DNA of 15,464 nt, taken from assembly GCA_012513195.1 (NCBI GenBank), contig JAAZCR010000290.1:1-15464 (forward strand). Direction: 5' to 3'. Within the stretch, counting starts at the first letter, position 1. The number at the start of each line of letters is the position of its first letter. The DNA is from Bacilli bacterium. Its GTDB lineage: Bacteria; Bacillota_I; Bacilli_A; Haloplasmatales; Haloplasmataceae. Shown piece after piece: positions 1 through 7,342 of the stretch. The position numbers and the translations under genes are program-made. The notes under the pieces were generated by a model. It had not been told where the DNA came from. It saw only the letters and a list, made by a program, of their open reading frames with translations, and did no database searches.

Positions 1-3
1 GAA

Positions 4-2713
4 TTATAAATCCCTATCTGACCGCTCCAAAAGCGGCTTTTTTATTTTTTTATTTACTTTATTGTTAGTTATGATGGGGTCATTATTAAAGTGATAAACA
101 GTTTTAATTGTGTCTGATAATTCACCATTATATGGATAAAGGGCATACTTGAAACGATGACTAGCAATATCACTAGTGGGGTCAGGATATTTAGGTGAAC
201 GTAATAGATTTAAACTTATTATCCTTCTGTAACTCTATGTCCATACTTACAATCATTTAAAAAAGCTAGGTGATAATTATCATTCTCGAGTTCAATCCAT
301 TTATGGGCACATATTTCAAATTGAGCTTTTTCAATAGAGGTTTCGTTTTTCGTGCTACGGTTAATGTGACCAAATTGAATCTCACATTTAACTTGCTCAT
401 TATAAACAGTGGTTCGAAAATCGGTCCGCAGCATTCTAAATCGTTCATTAAAGTCCACCATCGTATCGAACATGATGCACCGAGAACCTATTGTTAAGAT
501 GACATCTTGTGTTAACATAGTTTTATGATGTTTGTAAGTTTGCCGACATATTATCCAAGGCCCATCGATAAATACTTCGCGTTTAATTAGTTTCATTAAG
601 ACTTTTCGCTTTTTATGATAATTGATGTCGATATCCCATGTATTAAAGAACTTCCATTTATCTTTGTAAACAACTAGTTTATTTAAATACTCCTTACATA
701 ATTCTTTTTTGTTTTCTTTGTCGTATAAAGAGATAATATACCCTTTAGGTGAAAACTTAACAATTAAAATATCATTTTCGATATAATCTTTACCGTATTT
801 TATTGTTGAATCTTGTTTAACTAGTTCAAGTTTACTTGATGAATAAGGTTTTACTTCATATTGATACCAAGTATTATTAACCTTTACATAATTTTTACGT
901 ACATAAGATGTAGTATTAATAATACTAAGTTCCTCACCATTAGACAATTTTCTTAAGAGTATTTTCCTTACTAGTTCCAAACGCTTAAACAATAATTCAT
1001 ATCTTGCGACACTTTCTTCATGGACACGTTTAATGCTTGACCCCGGTAAAATATCATGGAATTGATAAAGCAAGACTTCTTTCCAAATTCTATCTAATAA
1101 TTGCTCAGGCTATTTATATCCCTTAATGTAACAAAGTGTCGCTAGAAACTCCACATCATGTAAAAGATACTCAATCTTGCGATTATAGGATTTATTCTTA
1201 CTTTGCGTAGTATAGGTTCCTTGATGTTTTTCTAAATATAGTTCTCCTTTATATACAGGTAACTTATCTTCATACTTTTTAACACGGTCAAAGAAGTTTA
1301 TCGCTTTATCTAGTTGTAGTTGTTTCATTTGACGATTTACCAGTTCTAAATGCACCTCACCAGGTCCACCACCACCATCACCTGTTCCATATACTAATAA
1401 AGCTTCTTTAAGAATGTGTTTTTTTTTTATAGTTATCGATAGCTTACTTTATAGATAATGGAGTAGCATCGCTATTGTAGTTTCCTTCGGGTGGCATATG
1501 AACTAATACTTTACTACCATCAATACCTTCCCAAATAAAGGTATGATGTGGAAATTGGTTATGTTCATTCCATGATAGTTTAATTGTCATGAAATAGTCC
1601 ATACCCGCTTTTTAAAGAATCTGCGGTAGATTGGCATTATATCCAAAAGCATCAGATAACCAACATAAGCGCATGTCTTCGCCAAATTCTTCTTTGAAGA
1701 ATCTTTTTCCATATATTGCTTGTCTTACCAGTGATTCTCCACTAGGTAAGTTAGTGTCAGGTTCTACCCAGAATCCCCCTTGAAATTCAACAACACCTTG
1801 TTTTACTAACTCTTGTAGGCGCTTATAGATGAGCGGGTGACTCTTCTTTAACCAAGCGCATTGTTGGGGCTGACTAGCACCATATATGTATCCGGGATAT
1901 TTACTTAAATTTTTTATCTGATTCGCAAAGGTACGAACTGCTGTTCTTTTAGTTTCTCTTATCGGCCATAACCAAACTGGGTCTAGATGGGAGTGTCAAA
2001 TAGCGGTTAAATAATACGTTTCATCAACCACGTAGTCTGTATTCTTTATTTTATTTAAAATGTTTGTCGCATTTACGATATCCTCTGGTTGATATTTCTA
2101 TAAAGAATGATAAGTTTGTGATAAAACTTTTAGCGCTTCTTTTCTCTTACTCTTATCTTCTAAACTTAAGGCATAAAAACAAGCGGTTAAATAATCATAA
2201 TAAAATGCCTTAACATCTTCTCTTATTTCCGCTAAATAAGCCTTTTTAAACTTAGCATTGAAAAACGGTGGGGCAATTTTCCCGTTAAATCCAGCATCAA
2301 CCCAGATATCTACATCTTTTCCACCAGTATATGGAAATAAAGTCTTACCTCTTATGCTTTGAAGATAATCAACCCAACTTAATCGGCTCGATAAAGCATG
2401 AAGTGGATTATTGTCGTTATCAACCACTAACCCTTCCGCATCGATATCAATAATTGCCATAACCTTTTTATGCATATAATCATCTGGTAAAGTCCCCTAA
2501 AATTAAACCATGCACAAGTAAAAGCTTTACCCTAATGTTCACCTGGTTTTATTAACCAATATGTGCGATTTAAACGATCCACGAAGGGAATGGGTTCATC
2601 GTCTGTCGTAATATAGGCTTGTAAGTCACAGATTTTGGGATAAATATGTTTTCTAATATTGGCCAAACGTTTAAGTATAAATGGTTTAGAGAGTAATTTA
2701 ATTCAGCATCCAT
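4..2713 (-). pseudogene. Decayed GH38 alpha-mannosidase gene
   Basis: This is a remnant of a glycoside hydrolase family 38 alpha-mannosidase, a cytoplasmic enzyme that trims alpha-linked mannose from glycans. Read from 2713 downward, family landmarks appear in order: HSHLDPVWLWP (metal-binding His and Asp, about 1965-1997), a WLSDAFGY block with the nucleophile Asp (about 1640), [15 protein letters not shown] (about 1530-1585), GTGDGGGGPGE (about 1360) and YQFHDILPGSSI (about 1035-1070). Lesions: an early frame change near 2690; TAG 2532-2534 (in GEH*GK, where family members have Trp); a frameshift near 2500; TAG 2098-2100; TGA 1996-1998 (just before HSHLD, usually Gly); TAA 1612-1614; TAA 1444-1446; +1 in a ten-A run at 1419-1428; TAG 1110-1112; and a frameshift near 218. 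The C-terminal region is missing. ATG 2713 has GGGGAG at 2721-2726. Between lesions the protein sequence is well preserved, so decay looks fairly recent. Confidence 0.93.
22..50 (+). terminator. Rho-independent terminator of a gene off the left edge
   Basis: A 5-bp GC-rich stem (CCGCT at 22-26 with AGCGG at 32-36, loop 27-31) is followed by six T and then a further T-rich run to about 50. The T-tract lies on the plus-strand side, so it should end a plus-strand transcript entering from the left. The decayed mannosidase reading frame on the other strand runs straight through it, so the mannosidase homology must end just before this point. Confidence 0.7.
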
Positions 2714-2745
2714 ACTTTATCTCCCCAAAAGATATCTTTAGTTCT

Positions 2746-2774
2746 ATTATAAAAGAAATGTATATATAATTTAA
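2746..2774 (-). promoter_or_regulatory. Weak sigma-A-like promoter for the mannosidase remnant
   Basis: On the minus strand a perfect TATAAT (2746-2751) stands 17 bp from a poor -35 (TTAAAT, 2769-2774). It lies about 33 bp upstream of the ATG at 2713. The surroundings are very AT-rich, so a chance match is possible. Confidence 0.35.
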
Positions 2775-2791
2775 TTATAAGTGTTAATTCT

Positions 2792-2820
2792 CAAGCAAAT
2801 GTGCAACTTAGAGTTGCTTG
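2792..2820. promoter_or_regulatory. Nested inverted repeat, likely operator
   Basis: GCAACT (2803-2808), a 3-bp centre and AGTTGC (2812-2817) form a perfect 15-bp palindrome. An outer arm pair, CAAGCAA (2792-2798) and TTGCTTG (2814-2820), overlaps it. The right arms run into the predicted -35 of the XRE operon at 2818. A dyad at that position suits repression, and the adjacent XRE regulator is the obvious candidate ligand. That assignment is inference. Confidence 0.5.
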
Positions 2821-2845
2821 ATATATGGCAAAAACCTGTTAAAAT
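2818..2845 (+). promoter_or_regulatory. Sigma-A promoter of the XRE-repeat operon
   Basis: TTGATA (2818-2823), a 16-bp spacer and TAAAAT (2840-2845) lie about 28 bp upstream of the chosen start at 2874. The -35 is overlapped by the palindrome at 2792-2820, so binding there would be expected to block transcription. Confidence 0.55.
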
Positions 2846-2873
2846 GAAAGTAAGCATATGGGAGTTGATGAAC

Positions 2874-3425
2874 ATGTTAAATCTGGTAGAAATTGGTAAA
2901 TATATTGCCAATTTGCGTACTAAAGCTAATATGAGTCAACAAGAGTTGGCTGATGCCTTATATGTAACTCACCAAGCGGTATCAAAATGGGAGACAGGAA
3001 GATCATTACCTAGCATCGATGTTTTAGTGAATCTAACAAAACTCTTTAATATCACCATCGATGAGTTAATCAACTGTGGTTATAATGATAAAAATTATGA
3101 CTTTGGTTATTTACTAAGGACCTATCCCCGGGAATATGTGATTAATCAGTATGTCCAGGGTAAAATTAATGTGAAATTTGAAGACATGTTTTATTTGTTA
3201 AGTTCAACAGAACGTGAAGTGATCTTAAGTCATATAATTAATCAACATTTAAAAATCCCAATAAAGACCATTTTACCTTACCTAAATCCAACAGAACGTC
3301 ATCGCCTTATCCAAGCAATTAAATCAGGCATGATAAACATTGATATAGGAGAAATAGCCCATATGCTTACGAGAAATGAGTTAAATCAATTAACAGGAGG
3401 TAAACGATGGATATTAAAAAAATAA
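2874..3425 (+). CDS. XRE-family HTH regulator with C-terminal repeats
   Basis: This is a 183-aa DNA-binding protein. Residues about 8-66 are a typical XRE/Cro-C1 helix-turn-helix: IGKYIANLRTKANMSQQELA, then VTHQAVSKWETGRSLPSI as the recognition-helix region. From residue 78 onward there is no known sensor domain. Instead it holds a repeat of about 28 residues with the pattern xxLPYLnpxExxxLIqaIxxgxI: copies at about 78-105, 106-133 and 134-161, and a truncated one from 162. The start ATG 2874 is chosen because GGGAG (2860-2864) sits 9 bp upstream. ATG 2868 is only 3 bp from it, and longer frames back to 2781 have no ribosome site and would include the promoter. The stop overlaps the next gene by 19 bp. 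Role inferred: a regulator, perhaps autoregulatory, of its own operon and possibly of the divergent mannosidase gene. The function of the repeats is unknown to me. Confidence 0.85.
   Translation: MLNLVEIGKYIANLRTKANMSQQELADALYVTHQAVSKWETGRSLPSIDVLVNLTKLFNITIDELINCGYNDKNYDFGYLLRTYPREYVINQYVQGKINVKFEDMFYLLSSTEREVILSHIINQHLKIPIKTILPYLNPTERHRLIQAIKSGMINIDIGEIAHMLTRNELNQLTGGKRWILKK
3395..3400 (+). promoter_or_regulatory. Strong RBS inside the end of the XRE gene
   Basis: AGGAGG lies 6 bp before ATG 3407 and inside the last codons of the regulator gene. An in-frame TAA at 3401-3403 directly precedes the second gene's frame, so its start is forced to 3407. The arrangement supports translational coupling rather than a broken single gene. 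Confidence 0.75.
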
Positions 3426-3745
3426 TTCCCTTCCTAGATGATGAAAGTTTAAACTTATTAGTAGATAAAGCACTGGAAGGTAAAATTTCTGAATCAGAAT
3501 TAGTATATGCCTTGCCATTTTTATCGCAAGAACATATAACTAAAGTTTATCAGGCTATTGTCGAAAAACGAATTACTTTTAAAATTGAAGTCTTATTACC
3601 ATTTATGAGTGAAGCATTAGTTGAAGATCTCTATAGTAAAGTTATTAATAAAGAAACAGATATTATTGATGAAGCCGTAATTTTACCATTCTTAAAACCT
3701 GATAAAATAAAATCGATGTTTATCAATTATATAAATAAATTATAG
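3407..3745 (+). CDS. Short repeat protein coupled to XRE regulator
   Basis: This 112-aa protein has no domain I recognise. It consists almost wholly of four copies of the repeat seen in the C-terminal part of the preceding regulator, beginning IPFL (residue 7), LPFL (36), LPFM (64) and LPFL (93), with a period of 28-29 residues. Each unit has a Pro-Phe-Leu turn, a polar Ser/Glu/Asp stretch and an amphipathic helix, suggesting a helical-repeat solenoid. There is no signal peptide or membrane segment. It overlaps the regulator gene by 19 bp and starts from a strong AGGAGG site. Shared repeats and coupling suggest that the two proteins bind each other or the same partner, but this is inference. 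It could also be the detached tail of an ancestral single protein. Confidence 0.7.
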   Translation: MDIKKIIPFLDDESLNLLVDKALEGKISESELVYALPFLSQEHITKVYQAIVEKRITFKIEVLLPFMSEALVEDLYSKVINKETDIIDEAVILPFLKPDKIKSMFINYINKL

Positions 3746-3746
3746 A

Positions 3747-3791
3747 AATAATAAAACCAATAAACACATCATGTTTATTGGTTTTATTATT
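3747..3791. terminator. Bidirectional terminator, 20-bp perfect stem
   Basis: A perfect 20-bp inverted repeat (3747-3766 with 3772-3791, 5-base loop) begins and ends in A/T-rich arms, giving T-rich 3' flanks on both strands. It sits between convergent genes. It starts just after the repeat-protein stop and includes the first two bases of the ADP-ribosylglycohydrolase stop codon on the other strand, so one element can end both transcripts. Confidence 0.85.
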
Positions 3792-4599
3792 ATACACTTA
3801 TAAAGTCAAGCCATTCCTGATATATCCTTGACAAATCATCATCTAAGTAAGATAAAGCTTTATTCTTGATATCTTCAGGTACCCCGAAATAACACTCGGC
3901 AATAGCACCAGCTATACAAGCGATAGTATCACTATCGCCACCGATAGATATCGCATTTCTAATGGTGTCTTCAAAAGAAGTTCCTTCTAAAAAGGCGACA
4001 ATAGCTTGGGGAACACTGCCCTGACAGGTTACATTAAAATGGTAAGTACTTCTAATCTCATCAAGGGTAAAGTTTATGTTATAATACTTTTCATTTATTT
4101 CGCTTCGAATATCGTCCTTTGCGTATCTCCTTTTAGCTAAGTAGATACAGGTTACTACTGCTTGCGCCCCTTTAATCCCTTCAGGATGATTATGGGTTAC
4201 ACTCGAAATAACTTCAGCATGTTTTAATGCTTCTTCTAAAGACTGAGCAAGAAATCCAACTGGACTAATACGCATGGCACTCCCATTACCGAAACTATTG
4301 TAAGGTTTAGGATTACTACTCATAATCCATTGATAAAACATGTTACCGTATCCAGCATAGGGATATTTGCGACCTAACTCTTGCATATACTTAATTGTTA
4401 GCTTTTCTAATACCTGATAATAGTCTTTTTCAATTAAGTCTTGTTTCTTAGTTTCTATGATAGCTTTGGCTACAGCTAAAGTCATCACCGTGTCATCGGT
4501 AAAGCTATTCTTAGGGGTAAATAATTCGAATACTTTACTTTTATGATTTAAGTGTTCAAAACGTGAACCAACAATATCACCAATTATTGCTCCAATCAT
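3790..4599 (-). CDS. ADP-ribosylglycohydrolase family protein (DraG-like)
   Basis: This 269-aa cytoplasmic enzyme belongs to the ADP-ribosylglycohydrolase/DraG family, whose members remove ADP-ribose from proteins or small molecules using two metal ions. Visible family motifs are the N-terminal GAIIGDIVGSRFE (residues 3-15), FTDDTVMT with metal ligands Thr34-Asp35-Asp36, GNGSAMRISPVG, a THNHPEGIKGA block, and GGDSDT (220-225) with metal-binding Asp222, Asp224 and Thr225. All key acidic residues are present and the length is normal, so the enzyme should be active. ATG 4599 has AAGGA 7 bp upstream. It lies 22 bp downstream of the GyrI-like gene and shares its transcript. No ADP-ribosyltransferase is visible nearby, so the substrate cannot be named from context. 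Confidence 0.92.
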   Translation of the reverse strand: MIGAIIGDIVGSRFEHLNHKSKVFELFTPKNSFTDDTVMTLAVAKAIIETKKQDLIEKDYYQVLEKLTIKYMQELGRKYPYAGYGNMFYQWIMSSNPKPYNSFGNGSAMRISPVGFLAQSLEEALKHAEVISSVTHNHPEGIKGAQAVVTCIYLAKRRYAKDDIRSEINEKYYNINFTLDEIRSTYHFNVTCQGSVPQAIVAFLEGTSFEDTIRNAISIGGDSDTIACIAGAIAECYFGVPEDIKNKALSYLDDDLSRIYQEWLDFISV

Positions 4600-4621
4600 A
4601 AATAAGTCCTTCTTTCTTATT

Positions 4622-5254
4622 TTATTTTCTTTTTATAGGATGTCGTATAACTGTTTTCCATTTTTCTACTTTGACTTTTCGAATATCAGATAAATAGATT
4701 TCATGATGCATTCTGGTATCAGAAAAATCAAGTACATACCCTATATCATCGATATATGCATGCATCTTATCAATGGTTTTTGGCTCATCATCGAAAGCAC
4801 CAATGTGCATTACTTGTACACATACCCCTTCTTCGAAGGTTAAAAATCCTGCTTTTGCACAATCAAGTTTCTTCTTGCTTTCTACTACCCCTTTTGCCCA
4901 ATCTAAATCCTCGGGCTTGACAAAATCAGGTAAACGAATGACCGCAAGCCAATGTAGTAAATCTTTTCTGTTATAATCCATTCCCTGTAAGCCTGGTATC
5001 CACCAGAATCCTTCTAACGGTGGAACGACATAATCAAAATAACCTTCAATGTAATAGTTATTCTTTGGACTAAACTTTAATGTATAGCTAAGGGCATATA
5101 ATACTTCAATCGCTTTACTATATTCTCCATTTTCTTCATTTGGATCCCCTTTCCCCTTAACAGCGATGAAATTCATGGTTGGCACCATAACGATACAAGG
5201 TTCTGTTTTGGGGAAATATAAATCTTTATATTCTTTTTTAAAATCAAATGGCAT
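4622..5254 (-). CDS. GyrI-like small-molecule-binding domain protein
   Basis: This 210-aa protein has the stand-alone GyrI-like (SHS2-type) architecture. It opens with MPFDFKKEYKDLYFPKTEP, then FIAVKGKGDPNE, a Trp/aromatic-rich segment EGFWWIPGLQGMDY that would line the pocket, and the C-terminal signature HHEIYLSDIRKVKVEKWKTV followed by IRHPIK. Stand-alone proteins of this family bind small amphipathic compounds, and some hydrolyse cyclopropanoid toxins; I infer a detoxification or ligand-binding role only from that. It has no DNA-binding domain, unlike AraC/MerR members, and no membrane segment. The start ATG 5254 follows an AGGGTGGGA ribosome site. It is the first gene of a two-gene operon with the ADP-ribosylglycohydrolase. 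Confidence 0.85.
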   Translation of the reverse strand: MPFDFKKEYKDLYFPKTEPCIVMVPTMNFIAVKGKGDPNEENGEYSKAIEVLYALSYTLKFSPKNNYYIEGYFDYVVPPLEGFWWIPGLQGMDYNRKDLLHWLAVIRLPDFVKPEDLDWAKGVVESKKKLDCAKAGFLTFEEGVCVQVMHIGAFDDEPKTIDKMHAYIDDIGYVLDFSDTRMHHEIYLSDIRKVKVEKWKTVIRHPIKRK

Positions 5255-5301
5255 AAAAATCCCACCCTTTCTTGGAAAATATGATAATATATGTTACAAA
5301 T

Positions 5302-5330
5302 ATTATAAATTATTCGTTTTACCACCACAA
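5302..5330 (-). promoter_or_regulatory. Predicted promoter of the GyrI-like/DraG operon
   Basis: On the minus strand TATAAT (5302-5307) stands 17 bp from TTGTGG (5325-5330), about 50 bp upstream of ATG 5254. The 105-bp divergent region must also hold the promoter of the plus-strand GNAT gene. A weak candidate there is TTGGAA (5272-5277) with TACAAA 17 bp later, which would overlap this one. Confidence 0.45.
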
Positions 5331-5359
5331 CAAATATATCTACGAATGAGGTGTTTTCG

Positions 5360-5851
5360 ATGAAATATAGGTTTCGAAGATTAATAATGAATGATCTTCC
5401 TAGTTTATGGGAATTAATATGTTTATTAAAAAAAGAGAACTGTGATATGACATTCACTAAGTTACAGTCAATAGAAGAATTACAGAACTATGTGGATAAT
5501 CCAAGTGAATTAACTTACGTCGCAGTAACTACTTATAATCAAGTTATTAGCATCGTCAAAACTCGTCGCGATTTATCTGCAGAAAAAAGACATGCAGCCT
5601 TTTTATCAGCTGCTACCCATCCAAAGTATCGAGGAAAAAATATTGTCGTCGAATTGACAAATTATGTGCTAGAAGAATTAAAGAAGATAGATGTAAATAT
5701 TGCTCGTATATGTGTTTATAGTGATAATGAAGCATCATTAAGAACAGTTAAGAAGTTAGGATTTGTCCAAGAGTGTGTGGTTTATCATCACCACTTAGAC
5801 TTAAAAACTAATACCTATGTTGATGATATCATTTTTCATAAGTTATTATAA
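5360..5851 (+). CDS. GNAT family N-acetyltransferase
   Basis: This 163-aa GCN5-related acetyltransferase transfers acetyl from acetyl-CoA to an amine of unknown identity. The acetyl-CoA-binding motif A is seen as SAATHPKYRGKNIVVELTNY (residues 83-102), with Arg91-Gly92-Lys93-Asn94 replacing the usual R-G-x-G, an atypical loop. The later VYSDNEASLRTVKKLGFVQE segment is the standard motif B region (Asn-x-Ala-Ser, then KLGF). ATG 5360 is chosen because GAGGTG (5348-5353) sits 6 bp upstream; a GTG at 5351 lies inside that site. It is transcribed alone, divergent from the GyrI-like gene, and converges on the next GNAT gene with only 6 bp between stop codons and no visible hairpin. Confidence 0.87.
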   Translation: MKYRFRRLIMNDLPSLWELICLLKKENCDMTFTKLQSIEELQNYVDNPSELTYVAVTTYNQVISIVKTRRDLSAEKRHAAFLSAATHPKYRGKNIVVELTNYVLEELKKIDVNIARICVYSDNEASLRTVKKLGFVQECVVYHHHLDLKTNTYVDDIIFHKLL

Positions 5852-5857
5852 ATGAAT

Positions 5858-6700
5858 TCAGTACCGCTCATAAATAAATCCATCAACATCAATTTCTTTT
5901 TCAAAAATGCCACTATTCGCAAGTATTGTTTTCTTACTTGCGATATTTTCTTTGTTACAAGTTATTAACACTTTATCTAATCCCTTTTCCTTACAAATTT
6001 TAAGCATCTCTTTAAGCATCGCCTTAGCATAACCTTTTCGTCTTTCATTAGGGTGAATAGAATAACCAATATGTCCACCATACAAACTTAACAGCGGGTG
6101 TGCGATACTATGACGGAAGGAAATCATACCCGCTAATTTTTGATCACTTTTTCTTATCGCAAGATACGTACTAGCACTGACATAACCCGCTGGCGTTGTT
6201 TCGGAGTTTTCCATCACCTCTAAGTGATTAAGCCATGTCTCTACAGAAGTATATTTATCTAGATTACTACAACCGTGGAGGATTTCTTTTCTTTCAAGAA
6301 AGGCTTCACGATATTCCATAATTTGAATAGCATAGTCTAACGATGGTTTCTTTAACATGATTGGTGATTTAACTTCATCTAGTTTTCCTAAGACCATCTT
6401 CATAACTTCAATGATTTTTGAAGTATGAAAATACTGATGAGAATTAGGTTTTAGTTTTAATACTACTTTTTCGCATTTACTTTTTGTCGATATTAAGACT
6501 TTTTCCATTAATCGATAATCTGCTTCACTTATATCATTGGTACAATCGTTGAGTAGGTATTTCGCTAATTCTAAAGCTTTAATACGGTTTCTTACTAAAG
6601 AATATTGAGACGAACATTCTTTAAACTTACCGATGATACCTTTCGAACGATCTATTAGATCCTCTATAACATTAATAGCGTCAACTTGATTTAAAGTCAT
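5858..6700 (-). CDS. Two-domain GNAT acetyltransferase
   Basis: This 280-aa protein has two parts. Residues about 1-115 are all-helical (IEDLIDRSKGIIGKFKECSS, then VRNRIKALELAKYLL), a domain found at the N-terminus of some Bacillota acetyltransferases. Residues about 120-280 are a GNAT fold. The acetyl-CoA loop is IHPNERRKGYAKAML (Arg221-x-Gly223-x-Ala225), followed by VLITCNKENIASKKTI and a final FIYERY. AAGGGAG lies 8 bp before ATG 6700 and overlaps the stop codon of the DUF47 gene, which is 13 bp away, so it is likely co-translated with the phosphate-transport genes. The substrate is unknown. No catalytic defect is visible. Confidence 0.87.
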   Translation of the reverse strand: MTLNQVDAINVIEDLIDRSKGIIGKFKECSSQYSLVRNRIKALELAKYLLNDCTNDISEADYRLMEKVLISTKSKCEKVVLKLKPNSHQYFHTSKIIEVMKMVLGKLDEVKSPIMLKKPSLDYAIQIMEYREAFLERKEILHGCSNLDKYTSVETWLNHLEVMENSETTPAGYVSASTYLAIRKSDQKLAGMISFRHSIAHPLLSLYGGHIGYSIHPNERRKGYAKAMLKEMLKICKEKGLDKVLITCNKENIASKKTILANSGIFEKEIDVDGFIYERY

Positions 6701-6713
6701 AAGTAAATCTCCC

Positions 6714-7331
6714 TTAACTGTTTTTCAATACGATATTTTCAATTAAGTTAGCGCATATTTCACAGTTATCAGCACATTTTTCTAGACTATCGTATATTTC
6801 TTTCCATACTAATAATTTTTGTGGATCATATGTATTAGTAAAAAGTTTTCTGACCCCAGTAAAATAAAGCTTATCTGCTACTTCTTCTAAAAGATTAACT
6901 TCAATAATACACTGATGTAAGCCTTGTGATTTCTTATAGTTTTCAAACTCTTCTAAAACCCTTATTAACCCCTGACAACAATTCTCAATTACCTCAGTAA
7001 AATCTATAAACTCTTGTGGTATTGCTTGCAGATTAAGGATACAAATATTAATAAGCACATCTTCAATCGCATCAATTACATCATCAATCTTTTCTGCTAG
7101 TTGAATAATATCTTCACGATCAATTGGAGGAAGAAATTCTTTAGTCAAACGATAAAAAAGGTCATGTTTAGTTAAATCAGCGGCGTGTTCAGCTTCATGC
7201 ATAAGTTTAAGTTGCTCATCACGATTAATACTATTAAAATTATTAAGTGTTTCTTTCAAGATACTACAAGCTTTAAAATAATACGAAGCGATCTCGACGA
7301 AGGTTTGAAAATACGAGTAGCGTTTTTTCAT
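6714..7331 (-). CDS. DUF47/PhoU-like Pit accessory protein
   Basis: This 205-aa cytoplasmic all-alpha protein belongs to the DUF47 (PhoU-related) family, which is commonly encoded beside PiT transporters and thought to modulate them. Family features are HEAEHAADLTKHDLFYRL (residues 45-62), then FLPPIDREDIIQLAEKIDDV (65-84), continuing with the acidic Asp86, Glu89 and Asp90. These supply the carboxylates used for metal binding in PhoU-type proteins. ATG 7331 is chosen because GAGAGGTG lies 5 bp upstream; in-frame codons further up belong to the end of the transporter gene in another frame. The gap to the transporter stop is 11 bp, and the following GNAT gene's ribosome site overlaps this gene's stop. 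Confidence 0.92.
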   Translation of the reverse strand: MKKRYSYFQTFVEIASYYFKACSILKETLNNFNSINRDEQLKLMHEAEHAADLTKHDLFYRLTKEFLPPIDREDIIQLAEKIDDVIDAIEDVLINICILNLQAIPQEFIDFTEVIENCCQGLIRVLEEFENYKKSQGLHQCIIEVNLLEEVADKLYFTGVRKLFTNTYDPQKLLVWKEIYDSLEKCADNCEICANLIENIVLKNS

Positions 7332-7342
7332 ATATACACCTC

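Noticed and set aside
266..497. Open frames overlapping the mannosidase remnant on both strands as separate genes
   Set aside because: They have no ribosome sites or family resemblance, and lie within the better supported mannosidase homology.
4..2713. Recoded stop codons (TAG, TAA or TGA read as an amino acid) in the mannosidase region
   Set aside because: All three stops interrupt the frame, and frameshifts and a 3' loss are also present. The flanking intact genes use these codons normally as stops, so decay is the simpler reading.
2781..2873. A longer N-terminus for the XRE regulator from upstream in-frame codons
   Set aside because: It has no ribosome site, would include the predicted promoter and palindrome, and would add about 31 residues absent from normal XRE domains.
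5166..5457. Short frames overlapping the divergent GyrI-like/GNAT region
   Set aside because: They cross both start regions and the promoters and lack plausible ribosome sites and protein features.
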